Of a DNA stretch of 64,000 nt, positions 31,056-46,399 are shown in pieces; position 1 is the first letter of the stretch, and each line of letters starts with the position of its first letter. The DNA comes from Polyodon spathula (lineage: Eukaryota; Chordata; Actinopteri; Acipenseriformes; Polyodontidae). The DNA is taken from assembly GCF_017654505.1 (NCBI RefSeq), contig NC_054548.1:25941969-26005968 (forward strand). Reading direction: 5' to 3'. The notes under the pieces are model-generated. The model ran no database searches. It had not been told where the DNA came from and saw only the letters and a program-made list of their open reading frames with translations. The translations under genes were made by a program, and so were the position numbers.

Positions 31056-33828
31056 CTGTAGAAGCTCAGAGTTTGTGTCAAATACTGTTTCTTCAACTAC
31101 TGCACTTTTTAAAATATTTAAAATATTTTACATGGTTTCAATAAATAACCAATGTGGCAACAAAACAAAATCTTGTATCTGTTATCTGGTATCAGTTTGA
31201 ATTGTATTATGTTGTGTGTGATGTTCTTCACAGGCCATTGTAGTATCCGTTGAATTTTCATTACAAACTAATAACAGACAAGCAGCATAAAGGCCTCTAA
31301 ACCCAATTTTCTTATGGACAGTTTTGTTTCATGTATTAACCACCAGTTTTAAACCCCTCTCTTACAGATAACTGAGTGCATCATGACAAAAAAGAAAACA
31401 ATGCCAGAGATAGTGTGCTCAGGCATGAAATTGATTTTATAATAACAAACCTAGGACCTTTTTCTTTCTTGCTGCTAATCAAATAATTTACCAGAATAGG
31501 TTGAAGATAATAATAAAATCATTAACTGCTCCTACTAAATCAAATTCAGTACAAACCTGTTGTCATATTAACCCAGAAACTTGTTCAATAGCTAATTAAA
31601 GCAATTACTCCAAGCATGACATGCTACTTAATCATGAATGACTTAGCCATTTATACAAGTAGCTTCATTACCATGGCAGGCTCCAGGTCACAGCAGCTTC
31701 TGGTGCTTGAATTAAACCTAATGTTTATAATATGTACAGTGAGCATATTAAAGTTGATTATTCAAGATAATCATGGTTAGTTTTATAATGACATGTGCAA
31801 TTTGTTTATCATTTGTTTATCAATATGATTATCCTTAATATAACATTTTGTAATTTTTCACACACTAATATGTCTAAAAACATCTTCCTATATCTCTATT
31901 CATACCTATCATTTAATAATGCATATGCATGTAAACTGTATGCATGTAAGAAACAGCATGAGGTCACTTTTTTAACAATGTACTACAATGTACTACCATT
32001 ACCTAACCCTAACCTAACCTAACCTAACCTAACCTAACCCTAGCCTTAGCCTTAGCCTTAGCCTTAGCCTTAGCCCTAACCCTAACACTAACCATCAGTT
32101 TTCCAGGTAACATTATAGAATGGCAGAACATTCTATATTCTATAGTTTCTCCAACATCTCACATTCTACAAATGTGCAGGTGGAGGAAAATGGAACATGT
32201 CCAAATGGGTGCCCTTTGTAGACCGGAGGCTACCTGCTACCTGCTGAAATGACTTAACAAACACTCCCATATGTATAATCACCTTTGGTTCTCTGTGGAT
32301 TGTAGCTTTTTTGTGATGCACTTACTGTAGTGCTTGTGTGATGGGTAATGGATTTACAGCACCAGCACTCAGAAGCACTCTATATTTATCAGGAAATCAA
32401 GCACATCACAAGCATCTACAAACACAAGAGAGCAGCTCTCCAAAATTACTTAAAACAAAGTTCACGGATGGTACTACACACAGTAGCAGGCCATGTCTGT
32501 TTGGAGAATTTGGATCAGTAATTCAGTAGAACAATTTGCTGTTTTCCAAAAGTCTCCTAATATCAAAGGACACAGGATTACTTCCGCTAACTTTGCCACA
32601 GTGATGGAGATTCTGTATGTATTACAACACACAATTTAAAGCAACATTTTCAGTTATGTATGTTTGTAAACTGGTAATCTGCTATCCTGGGAAGACTACG
32701 GGCAACATGTCATCTGAGATTTTACAAACCCACATACTGACTTCAAAATCATTTTAGGGACTGATGTAGGAAGAGAGAATTCAAGCATGTCCTCTTCAAC
32801 GTAATCGTGAATAACTTTCTCATTTATAACAAGAGCTTCATTATCAATACATGCTCTGTGTCTTAGTTCACAATAATCTTCAGAAATTTGAATGGCTTTA
32901 CATTACAGCTGATGGTATGACAAACAGTAAACAGTAGCACATAAAAGCTGGCTATGAAGATGCTCAATATCTGCAGCAATGATTTTAGGTTATCCACAAT
33001 CTCCATCGGATTTCATACATACTCAACAACATTGAACAGTTTCTCTACTTTGAAGCTTTAAGTGGATCAGACTGTATAAGCATTTGAGACCCAGTTCTGG
33101 CCAAGGCATTTTATTAGGAATTGGTCTAGTACATGTAACTTGTATCTATTTTCCAGCTGTAAAGCAGGTTAATATTGACCTTACCCAGCCATACTCAGCC
33201 ACTGCCTCTTCAATCTATAAGTGGTCCAGACCCACCTCTCTGGGAGTCTGTTTTTTATCCTGAAGGCAGTACCTCAGGGTGGATGGACCATATTTTACAT
33301 TAAAACAATCAATTCACCACTGCAGATTTATACCTTAATACACAATGACGTTGTTATCATGTTGGTCCCTGAAGACACCAGGCTGGCATTGTTTAGTGCA
33401 GGCTGAAGAAACTTCAAATCTAGAACAGAAGACAGGTGGTCTTAGATGAGTCAGACCGTAGCATTTCAATAAATTAGCTTTCCCATTTTTCTTACCACAG
33501 TCCCTCTCTCAGTTTATGGAACCTGATTTTACCTATACACATTTACATAAACCTTGAAAAAGCAACTTATTACATGAAGGGAAATGAACCCTGAATATCT
33601 TGCTGTGTTCCTGCTGAATTCCACAGTTCTAGGCTTTGGAAGATAATCATGGGACCAGACAGTTCACTTGATTTGCCAGCCACAACTAAGATAAGACAGT
33701 TGACTAAAATATCAAATTTACTTTTTTACTTCATTTTTGGGACCAACATATAGGGATCTCCTCCAAATTAAAGTTCACATTTCTAATGCTGGTTATACAT
33801 AAGAGGAAAGTCTCCCATCATATAGTAT
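31056..33828. other. unassigned AT-rich DNA
   Basis: No coding sequence is supported. 31,560-31,720 is dense in homeodomain-type words and may be conserved non-coding DNA. A small telomere-like array is listed separately. Confidence 0.4.
32004..32096. repeat. short telomere-like array (CCTAA and CCTTAG units)
   Basis: Five-base CCTAA units, about seven, are followed by about six CCTTAG units, then a few CCCTAA units. It is distinct from the six-base array at 8.5 kb. Confidence 0.9.
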
Positions 33829-33833
33829 CTACC

Positions 33834-34352
33834 TGTGACGGGGTACACCTTGTCCCTGTGTGTGTGTTTGTGTTATTTTGCATGTGTTGTATTATTATTT
33901 AAAATGTGTTGTTTAATTTGTATACAACACAATATTTTGTTATTACTGTTTACAGCCTGGACGGGGTTCTTGATAAACTAACAGTTGCCCACGCATATGA
34001 TAAAACCTGTGGCAAAGGTGGATGGGGGGTAAATTCGGTAACTGATAGACAGTTGACCCCTCGGCCACAATATAAAAGACCAGCAGCTTTGGCTGAACAG
34101 GGTGGGTTGTCCAGAGGAGGAAAGAGACAAGTAAGAACAGATACTGAAAGGAAACAATTGCTAAATTGTTTGACTTAGTGTTCACTTTGTTTTATTTTTT
34201 AGTTGTTTGGTTTGATATAAGTGTTTTGTTCTGTTCTGTTCAACCTTTTTTACAATAAATCCACGCATCAGCACATTCATTCATATTCTAGCACTGTTGT
34301 CTGTCTACTTGTTTCCTGGCCTGACGTCATTACACGAGCCAACCTGTTCACA
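33834..34352 (+). repeat. solo LTR with perfect target duplication
   Basis: The 519-bp segment starts TGTGACGGGG and ends CTGTTCACA, with CTACC directly outside both ends (33,829-33,833 and 34,353-34,357). A TATA box (AATATAAAAG, about 34,069) and a polyadenylation signal AATAAA (about 34,253) set the plus orientation. No interior or partner LTR is present. Confidence 0.85.
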
Positions 34353-34484
34353 CTACCCAACAAAACAAAATGCAATTTTATGATCTGAACTGTGGGGATT
34401 TCATTTAGTGATAGTAAAGTGACGATAGATAAATCACCCTTAGTGAAAATACCTAACAGATTAATGCAGAGTTAATAAATAGCC

Positions 34485-34752
34485 TGTGACAGGGATGGTA
34501 GTGGTGGTGACGTTAGGCCAGAAGCAGGCACAAAAAACAAATGCATTACTACAGGACAAAAGACGTGGCATGCGCCTTTTATTTAAACAAAAATTATTTT
34601 AGTAGCTTACTTTTACTTTTAAACTCCTTTTTCTTCTTCTCCTCCTTACTCTCTCGCACACTCGCTCGCTCGCTCACGTTCCTCTTCTGGAATACCCACA
34701 ATGAGTGCAGAGAGCTGCATGCTTTTATGCAGCACACATGGCCCCAACGGCA
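34485..34752 (-). repeat. 3' LTR (shorter copy) of the zinc-knuckle element
   Basis: Its first 110 bases match 36,831-36,935 (ATGGTAGTGGTGGTGACGTT against ATGGCAGTAGTGGTGACATC). 34,599-34,737 matches 37,050-37,168 (TTTTAGTAGCTTACTTTTAC). About 115 bases between these blocks are absent here. A minus-strand purine tract AAAAGGGGAGAT abuts at 34,753-34,764, the expected polypurine tract position. Confidence 0.65.
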
Positions 34753-35171
34753 ATCTCCCCTTTTAGTCCCAAAGTCCCGGAAGAGGGGAAGCAAGTGGTC
34801 AGTCTGGCACCCTCTTGGAGGGACTGAGGCTTGGCGACAGGGGACCCAGGTGTAGTGGACGAGAAGTCGGCTGCAGCCCAAGGCAGAGGTGCGAGCCTAG
34901 GCAACCTCCTGTGCCTGGCGGTGCTGCGACCTGGGAGTCAGGCCCAGCGACCAGAGATCCAGACATGCAGCCTGGGTGTCTGGGAGACCAGGTTGAGGGA
35001 ACCAACCCCCAGGTGCCAGGCTATGGCACAGTGGTGGTGGTCGGGCTGTGGTGTCGGTGGTCTCCTCCCTCCCCTACTTCATAGCCGGCAGCTCCATCTT
35101 CTGAGGCTCCAGCCACACTCGCTCTCAAAACTGCTGCAGGGGAAGCTGGTCTCCTGACCTCCCCCCCTTCT

Positions 35172-36824
35172 TCATGACAGGCAGCTCCCCTTTGTGGGGC
35201 TCCGGCCACAGTATTCCCTGCTACAATGAAGGGCTGTCAGCGACCCCAGGCGAAGCAGAGCTGGCAGCGACCCCAGGCGAAGCAGAGCCGGCAGCGACCC
35301 CAGGCAAAGCACAGCCGGCAGCGATCCCAGGCGAAGTGGCGCAGCAGGAAACCCCAGGTGATGCAAGGCAGGCATCCTTGGCCGGTGTCCTTGGCAGAGC
35401 TGGCGACCCTCCAGAGGCGACGGCGGCAGTGGACTCTCAGGAGGCGATGGTGGCAGGGGAGCCCCTGGCCATGAAGGCTGCAGCAGGAGCTCCACTTCTC
35501 CCAATGGTGGTGGTAGAGGTAGCTCCTGATCTTCTCCTCTTGATGGCGAAGAAGGCAGAGGCTGCTCTCCTTCTGGTGTCAAAGGCGGCAGGGGCTCCTC
35601 CCCTTCTGGCTCCAAAAGCGGCAGTTGTTCCTCCCCTTCTGGCTCCGAAGGCAGCAGGGGCTCCTCCCCTTCTGGCTCCGAAGGCATAAAGGGATCTTCC
35701 CCTTCTGGCGGCAAAGACGACAGGGGCTCCTCTCCTTCTGGCGTCGAAGGCGGCAGGGGCTCCTCCCCTTCTGGCTCCAAAAGCGGCAGTTGTTCCTCCC
35801 CTTCTGGCTCTGAAGGCAGCAAGGGATTTTCCCCTTCTGGCGGCGAAGGCAGCAGCGGCTCCTCCCCTTCTGGCTCCAAAGACAGCAGGGGTTCCTCCCC
35901 TTCTGGCTCCGAAGGCAGCAGGGGCTCCTCCCCTTCTGGCTCCGAAGGCATAAAGGGATCTTCCCCTTCTGGCGGCAAAGGCGACAGGGGCTTCTCCCAT
36001 TCTGGCGGCGAAGGCGGCAGGGGCTCCTCCCCTTCTGGCGGTGAAGGCGGCAGGGGCTCTTCCCCTTCTGGTGGCAAAGGTGGCAGGGGCTCCTCCCCTT
36101 CTGGCTGCAGTGGGGGGAACAGCAAGCATGCTACCTCTGCTGTTGGAGATGGGCACAACAGATCTTCCTTCTCTGCTGTGGGTGATGGAGGCGGGAGAAG
36201 CAGACCCTCTCCCTCTGCTGGTGGAGATGGGCACAGCAGGCGTTCCTCTGGTGGGAGGGGGCAGTTGAGTGGGGAAAGCCCCAGCTCTCCGCAGACGGGG
36301 CACCAGCAGTTGGTTATGACAGCGCGGAGGAATGCTTCCCAGCTGCTCTCCTCTGGTGGCTGTGGTAGGGCCAGCAGACATTCTTCCCCTGCTGGTGCAG
36401 GCTTGCGCTGTGGATGTTCGGATTCCTCCCTCTTGGGTGCTGAGGACAACTGGGTCTGGTCTACTGCCCAGAACCATTCTGCGGTGTCCCCAACCAAGCA
36501 CTGGTTCCAGGTCTCCTCGTATTGGGGATCACTGTAGGGGCAGTCCTCCCTGTCATGCCCGAACTTGCCACAGGCACCGCACATGGGGGCCCCTTCAGCC
36601 CTCCATTGTTCCTGCTATGTCACCCAGTCCGGGGGTCTAAACTCCACCACCTCTTGCTCTGCTGTGGTTGCTGCCGTTGCCTCTGCTGCTGCTGTTATGG
36701 CTGGTACCGCTTCTGCTGCTTTTTGCAGCTCTTCCTCTTCTTCCTCACTCCAAAAGTAAAAATAAAAACCTGCAGTACTCATTCCAGCCTGAGTCCAGGA
36801 GGCGCTGGTGATCCCAATCTGCAC
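35172..36824 (-). pseudogene. gag-like zinc-knuckle protein with proline/glutamate repeats
   Basis: A frame of about 550 codons runs from near 36,785 (MSTAGFYFYFWSEEEEEEL) to 35,172, broken once by TAG at 36,615-36,617. After an alanine-rich stretch, a CCHC knuckle CGACGKFGHDREDC (CX2CX4HX4C) starts at 36,581. A second, [14 protein letters not shown], has Leu in place of His. About 20 units of an 11-residue repeat built on [10 protein letters not shown] fill the middle. A leucine-rich repeat-like tail (RLGSLPALL) ends it. The knuckle suggests RNA packaging; the acidic proline repeat has no function I can name. It is a known style of retroelement Gag without Pol, so it would need enzymes from another element. 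Confidence 0.7.
35540..36110. repeat. 33-bp coding minisatellite
   Basis: Units around CTCCTCCCCTTCTGGCTCCG repeat with a period near 33 bp and in-frame variants. Because the period is a multiple of three, all three minus-strand frames and parts of the plus strand stay open. The other frames (for example a run of [11 protein letters not shown]) are by-products. Confidence 0.88.
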
Positions 36825-36830
36825 ACCACG

Positions 36831-37267
36831 TGTGATACGGATGGCAGTAGTGGTGACATCAGGCCAGATGCAGGAACAAAAAGCAAATGCAGTACCGCGT
36901 GCGCCGTTTATTCAAACAACAAAAATAAAATAAATATTTAAACTTACTCACAGAACAAAATAAAGGTTTTAAACAAATATCGAACACAAAGCACACATAT
37001 AGGTCAGGCTGGGAAATCGCCTTCACTGACCCCTACACACCTACATTTTAGTAGTTTACTTTTACTTTTAAACCCCTTTTCCTCTTCTCCTCCTCCTCCT
37101 TGCTCACTCTCGTTCCTCCTCTGGAGCACCCACACCGCGTGCAGAGAGCTGCAGGCATTAATGCAGGTGACCTACTGCACAAGGTTTAGGGCTTCCAATC
37201 CACGCTACCAAACAAAAAACACCCACGGTTCTTCACCATCACATTTAATAAAACAATAACAAAACAT

Positions 37268-37314
<47 letters not shown>

Positions 37315-37383
37315 CAAATATACTTTATAGGAGCAGGCGTTGCTCTGCCCCTTCTCCTATACAGGGCTCCTTGCCCTGTTACA
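36831..37383 (-). repeat. 5' LTR of the zinc-knuckle element
   Basis: It starts TGTGATACGG directly after CACCACG. On the minus strand the bases inside it read CGTGGTGTGCAGATTGGG, a primer-binding-site-like sequence. An (AAT)n run at 37,269-37,310 lies in the outer half. The outer limit is placed at ACA 37,381-37,383 because of the CA end and TAGC flank; this is tentative. Confidence 0.6.
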
Positions 37384-39674
37384 TAGCTATATTTAGATTT
37401 TGTTGTTCATATTATTAAAATATACCCTGCTACAGTATACACAAATATTAAAATAAACTATACATATACAATAGATTTTTTTTTTTTTAAATCTCAAAAT
37501 AGCCAAATCAATATGCAGGGAACATAAATCTCTAAAAAATATTGAAAGGGCTCTAAAGGTATGGCTTTCATCCACTTGCATTAAACTAGAAATGTGGCAG
37601 TCATAGCAGAAATTGCTATGACTGCTAATGTGGCATTTAAATTAAAAACACCAGCACTTCTCCTTTAGACAACATTTGTCTTCTTTACATGAAAAGCAAA
37701 GCCATTCATCAAAGTGTGGATAAACAAGTTCCTGTGTGTAAGCTTATCAAGTATCATGGCATTTAAAGCCATTTCTTTCAACCCCTGGGCTTCAGTGAGC
37801 ATCTCACTAAACATGATGCTAAAGAGACTTTGAAATAATTACAGAGCAAAGTGTTCAAGAACGAGAACAAACAAGCAAACAAAAAACAGCCATGATGCTG
37901 GTTTCAAAACACAGTGCATTACAATGCAAATGCCTTCCTGTTTCAGCAAGATACAGCAATTCTCATCTATTACTCCAGAGAGGTCATGTATGTTTGACTG
38001 TATTTGCAGAAGCATTCAGCAGCTAATGTGTTACATTTTATTCCACATTAAAACAGAAAAAAATAAAAATAAAGTGTGATGCACAGAATTTCATTTAATG
38101 GCCTGAATAAAGTAAAATAAAGAAAATTACATAAATAAAATAAAATGTTGGTACTGTAGGGCCTATTCAACCAGGTTTATTTCAACCCAATTTGCCTCCC
38201 TTTAATTATAGAAGCTTACGTGTCATCTTCACTGCTGTCCTTATTACCTGCCATCTCCAAGTCATTTTCTGCACCTTGAAAAGTCTCTGCAAGGTCTCCA
38301 TAAGAACCCCATCACACTTGCAGCAACTGACTACTGAGAAGGTTACTGGGAGTTCTTGTAAAACCCCAAGGTGCAGCTCAATCTTCTGTATGATTGCAAT
38401 GTCTTTGTATTTAAGTTTCTCTGATTAAAACACTTGACAATATGAGACCAAATGGTTAACACGCTTGGTTAGGGACTGTACCGTGCTACTGTCCACAAGC
38501 CAAGTACTGAATAAAGATGTGAACATCTTTTGTTTCAATGGTCTGTGATGTGAAAGTCAGCAAATAACTTCTTTAGTGATGTCTCAGTTAGAATGTCTGT
38601 TTAGTTGTGATTGAGTGTTTCAAGTTCTGACTATTTAGTCTAGTGTGTTGATTCAGTCTTGGGAATCTTTTATTTTTCTAATACAATGTTGCCATGATAA
38701 TTTAGGACCAAACCTAGGCAATTTTTGCTGTTCAGTCCTGTGCAAGACTTGCTTGCTCATGTCAGATCAGAACAAAAGTAAACTGGATTTAAAGTGAGGA
38801 ATAGACCAGCACCTTAATCCACACTACCCACAGAATTAGAAAATGAACTACATTTAACAATTAAAAGCTTTACGCCTTTCTCATGAATGGCTCCTGTAAA
38901 TTGTGTTTACTCAATTATGTCTGGTACTAATGTAGTTCACATTAGACTCAAGAATAGCCCAAAGAGATCATCTGAATTCTCCCATTCATTTTAAGTAAAT
39001 GTTCTTTTCCAGCAGGCTGGCTTTAAATGTTCTCTAAGCTGTCAATTACTTTTTCTCCACATTTCTCAGACAGCTCTACCGTAGGCGCCGCTGAGGCTGA
39101 ATACATTAACACGGCAAGGTGCAATTTCCCTGCCACATCTGTGACCCGTGGCTGCCTATCACATAGCGGCCAGGCTGTCTGCAATAAAGAGGTCTTCAAA
39201 TGTTGTCTGCTCGAAGCACTGCACAGTGTGTCTGTTTACTGATGGCCTTGAACGTTGCCTCTCAGTGTGAGGGTGAAACGAAGTCAGATCCATCAATGTG
39301 ATTAAACCAAGCACTGCTGGCTAATCCAGTGGGAGTCAGTCATACACAAATACTGGCTTTGCAGAAGCTGTCTGTCCTGCCAGTCTCATTGGAGTTCTTG
39401 CAGGTGATGGAATGATTCAATAGCCATGGAAATTGCCTTTTTTAGAATACTGGCCTTCACCTCTGGGAGCCAGTAAGGGGCAAAAATAATTGTTTTTGGT
39501 GGTCGCTAACAAATCTTGCTAGAACGGATGATCTTGCTTAAAAAGGAAGCTGCAAGTGCCTGGAGTTGAAGTGCCAAATTCTGTTACTTTGATAAACTTC
39601 AGTGCATAAAAGTAATGTATAAATGTAAGACTGCTGTTATTGCAGGGCTTCCAAAAATCAAATCCTTTATCCTC

Positions 39675-39677
<3 letters not shown>
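37384..39677. other. unassigned AT-rich DNA
   Basis: No coding or mobile sequence was recognised. 39,027-39,440 is less AT-rich, carries many ATTA-type words and looks like candidate conserved non-coding DNA. Confidence 0.4.
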
Positions 39678-39727
<50 letters not shown>

Positions 39728-39741
39728 GTAGTAGTAGTAGT
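39678..39741. repeat. (ATT)n(AGT)n microsatellite
   Basis: About 16 ATT units followed by 5 TAG/AGT units. Confidence 0.95.
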
Positions 39742-40650
39742 ATGGGATTACCTCACTCAGTTTTCCTATTACAGTACTCTGTCAATTCGAGGCACAGCTT
39801 CATAGCTGTACCCAAACACACAAGTGGTATATAGAACTACAGCACTGTGGACAAACTGCAAACTGCAAATTGTCTATTCTATAATAAGCATAAAATGTAG
39901 GCAATTTCCTCCACAGTGGAAAACCAGAACCGTAAAGATGTACCTAGGCAGAGGCATATAACCCAAGAGGCACCAAGCTGAATAGTCTAAGAGCCTAACA
40001 AATACAAACTGTTCCAACACTTAAATGAAGCATGAAGCATCTTTGTCATTCCAGTTATTGGGGACTGGTGTTTGTCTCTTTTGAAATGGATTGCTGAAAA
40101 GCTACAGGGCATTGGTCCTTGCTACATGTTCTTACAAGCTTCTCTCATGGAAAACACATCCCAATAAACATTTGCCTTCATTAAACTATCTGGGTAGTAC
40201 AGTAACTCCACTGTTCAATGTGCCATTAATCATTGAAAACTATCAAGCAGACTCTTCAACCAGAGAAGTCCCACCCTGTTTCAAGCTTACCACTGCATTA
40301 CCACATCTTCACAAGTTCCATGGATCAGCTGTTTAGAAAGACCATATTATGCAAAACATTTTTGGTCTTTCAGAAACAAATATGCTAGATACCTAATTGC
40401 AGTATGTATGATATGTATGTTTAAATACATATACGGGGGGGGGGCGCAAATTATCACGAGTTCAAGAGGTGCAATGAACCTGGGCCCAAGACAGGGAGCC
40501 CAAAAAACACAAAGCCAATTTGTTTTTTACAGTAGTGTTTCTATTAAAATAGATACGTATACCCTAGAGATTGCATATAGCACTTACGAATTAAAAAAAA
40601 AGTGATCACTTAATTTTTAGACCATCTCTGAGGTTCAAATCCAGACCGCA
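39742..40650. other. unassigned DNA
   Basis: Only a short G run (about 40,434-40,443) stands out. No coding sequence is supported. Confidence 0.4.
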
Positions 40651-44800
<4,150 letters not shown>

Positions 44801-44919
44801 TTGCCCAAATGTAAAAATTTGCCTTTCGAAAATCACTTATTGCAGAGTGCTGAAAGTTGGTATAGTTGTTGAGGGATAGTCCAAGATTAGCTGGTGTTCG
44901 TAAGAAGCTGATAGGTTGT

Positions 44920-45280
44920 GTTCTATGGCGGCCATGCTGCATGACGTCAAAATTGCAGGGTACAGATATCATAATCACAAAATGCAAAGATCTTCTTCTC
45001 TCAAACCGCTATCCGATTGAAACAAACCCAGTAGAACATATGATCATGGTGTGGTTGTCTTTAAAGGATGTTAAAGGGAAGTTGCTACAATAAAAAAAAG
45101 TGGCGGCCATGTTGGATGACATCATCAACATACACTGGCTTAAAAAAACTTTGTCTCTGAAATTGAACCAAAAATTGGCACACATGATTCTATTGTAGCT
45201 GTCTTTAAACGTTGTTCAAGGGAAGTTGCTACAATAAAATAAAATTTTAAAAAAAAGACATGGTGGCCATGTTGGATGAC
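44920..45280. repeat. tandem repeat, about 150-170 bp unit
   Basis: The words GGCGGCCATG, TTGGATGACATCATCAAC and GGGAAGTTGCTACAATAAAA recur at about 44,930, 45,104 and 45,258. That gives at least two full units and a partial third, with moderate divergence. Function unknown. Confidence 0.75.
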
Positions 45281-45600
45281 ATCATCAACTTACAAAACTG
45301 GCTAATAACTCCTTGTAGAGTGCAGATTGGGTCATGGTTACTATGGAACACATATAGTAACCCATGTATGCTCAATAAAAACATCATTGCCCATAACCTT
45401 TGACCTCTCATAAAGGTCGAATGCAAAACTGGCTAATAAGTCCTTATAGTGTGTAGAGCGGGTCATGGTTACTATTGAAGACATATAGTAACCCATGTAT
45501 GCTCTATCAAAAAATGTCATTGGCCATGACCTCTGACCTTTCTTAAAGGTCATATGTAAAACTGGCTTATAACTCCTGAGAGAGTGCACATAGGGTCATG
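45281..45600. repeat. tandem repeat, about 128 bp unit
   Basis: Two full units and a partial third carry GCAAAACTGGCTAATAA, GGGTCATGGTTACTAT, ATAGTAACCCATGTATGCTC and GACCTCT or close variants. It follows directly from the previous array. Confidence 0.82.
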
Positions 45601-45611
45601 GTTTCTATTTA

Positions 45612-45722
45612 AAAATGGCATTCTGCATTATTTGTTAAAGTGTTTGGTACTGGTACTGGCATTCTGCATTATTTGTTAAAGTGCTTTGTACTGGTACTTG
45701 CATTCTGCACTATTTGCTAGTG
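45612..45722. repeat. tandem repeat, about 47 bp unit, three copies
   Basis: GCATTCTGCATTATTTGTTA followed by AAGTG and GTACTGGTACT recurs three times, the last copy incomplete. Confidence 0.85.
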
Positions 45723-46399
45723 TTGGAAGCCATAAAGTTGCTGACAACTCTAACTCTAACATATAAAATAACACAATACATACGAACACAGAAACACTCT
45801 AGAACAGCCCCAAAACAGCCAACGTCTTTTCCAGATGACCTTACATGATTTTCACACACATTGCTGCTCACACCGGCAGGGGAGATGAATCAGCAGGAAT
45901 CATTAATCGGACGCAGCAGAAGCAGGTGAAAACAACAAAGTCCAGTGATGTGCTGTGATGCACAGAGAACACTTGCAATGACGTTGTTATTGTTTGAGCA
46001 CAACAAGCAATAGAGCTTTGGGAGTAGAATTTAGAACCTGCCATGATGGAGCTGCAGGGTGTACATATTATTTTGAATGTCACTTTTTTTTTTTTTAATA
46101 CATGTTGAATACACCACATTGTCTTCACAGTCATTGACAACACTTTCATTAAGACCACTTTATAAGTGGTGTCAAAAACTGTTCAGATAGTTCAGGCCAG
46201 GGACAGAACAAGCTCTTTTCACCATCAATGAGGCAAACAAAAGAGAATAGAATCTTCATTGTCTACGGATTTAAACGGTTTAAACAATAGACATGCTTTT
46301 CCTTTCTAAGCACGTATTTTACACATTCTTAATAATTTAACTAATTCTCTCTGATCTCCTTTTATATGATAATGACTATAGTATTTATTGTATGATTTC
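45723..46399. other. unassigned DNA
   Basis: No recognised feature apart from a short poly-T near 46,085. Confidence 0.35.

Larger units (their letters stand above)
34485..37383 (-). mobile_element. non-autonomous LTR element encoding a zinc-knuckle protein
   Basis: Related LTR sequences lie at 34,485-34,752 and 36,831 to about 37,383, both starting TGTGA on the plus strand. The interior of about 2.1 kb reads on the minus strand as a single gag-like frame. No protease, integrase or RT is present. The flanks TAGCC (left) and TAGCT (right) agree at 4 of 5 bases, weak support for a target duplication. The right end is uncertain because the two LTRs differ in their upstream halves. Confidence 0.65.

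Noticed and set aside
35174..36537. Several long plus- and minus-strand frames overlapping the zinc-knuckle gene
   Set aside because: They are alternative readings of the 33-bp repeat; only the frame with the CCHC knuckle has domain support.
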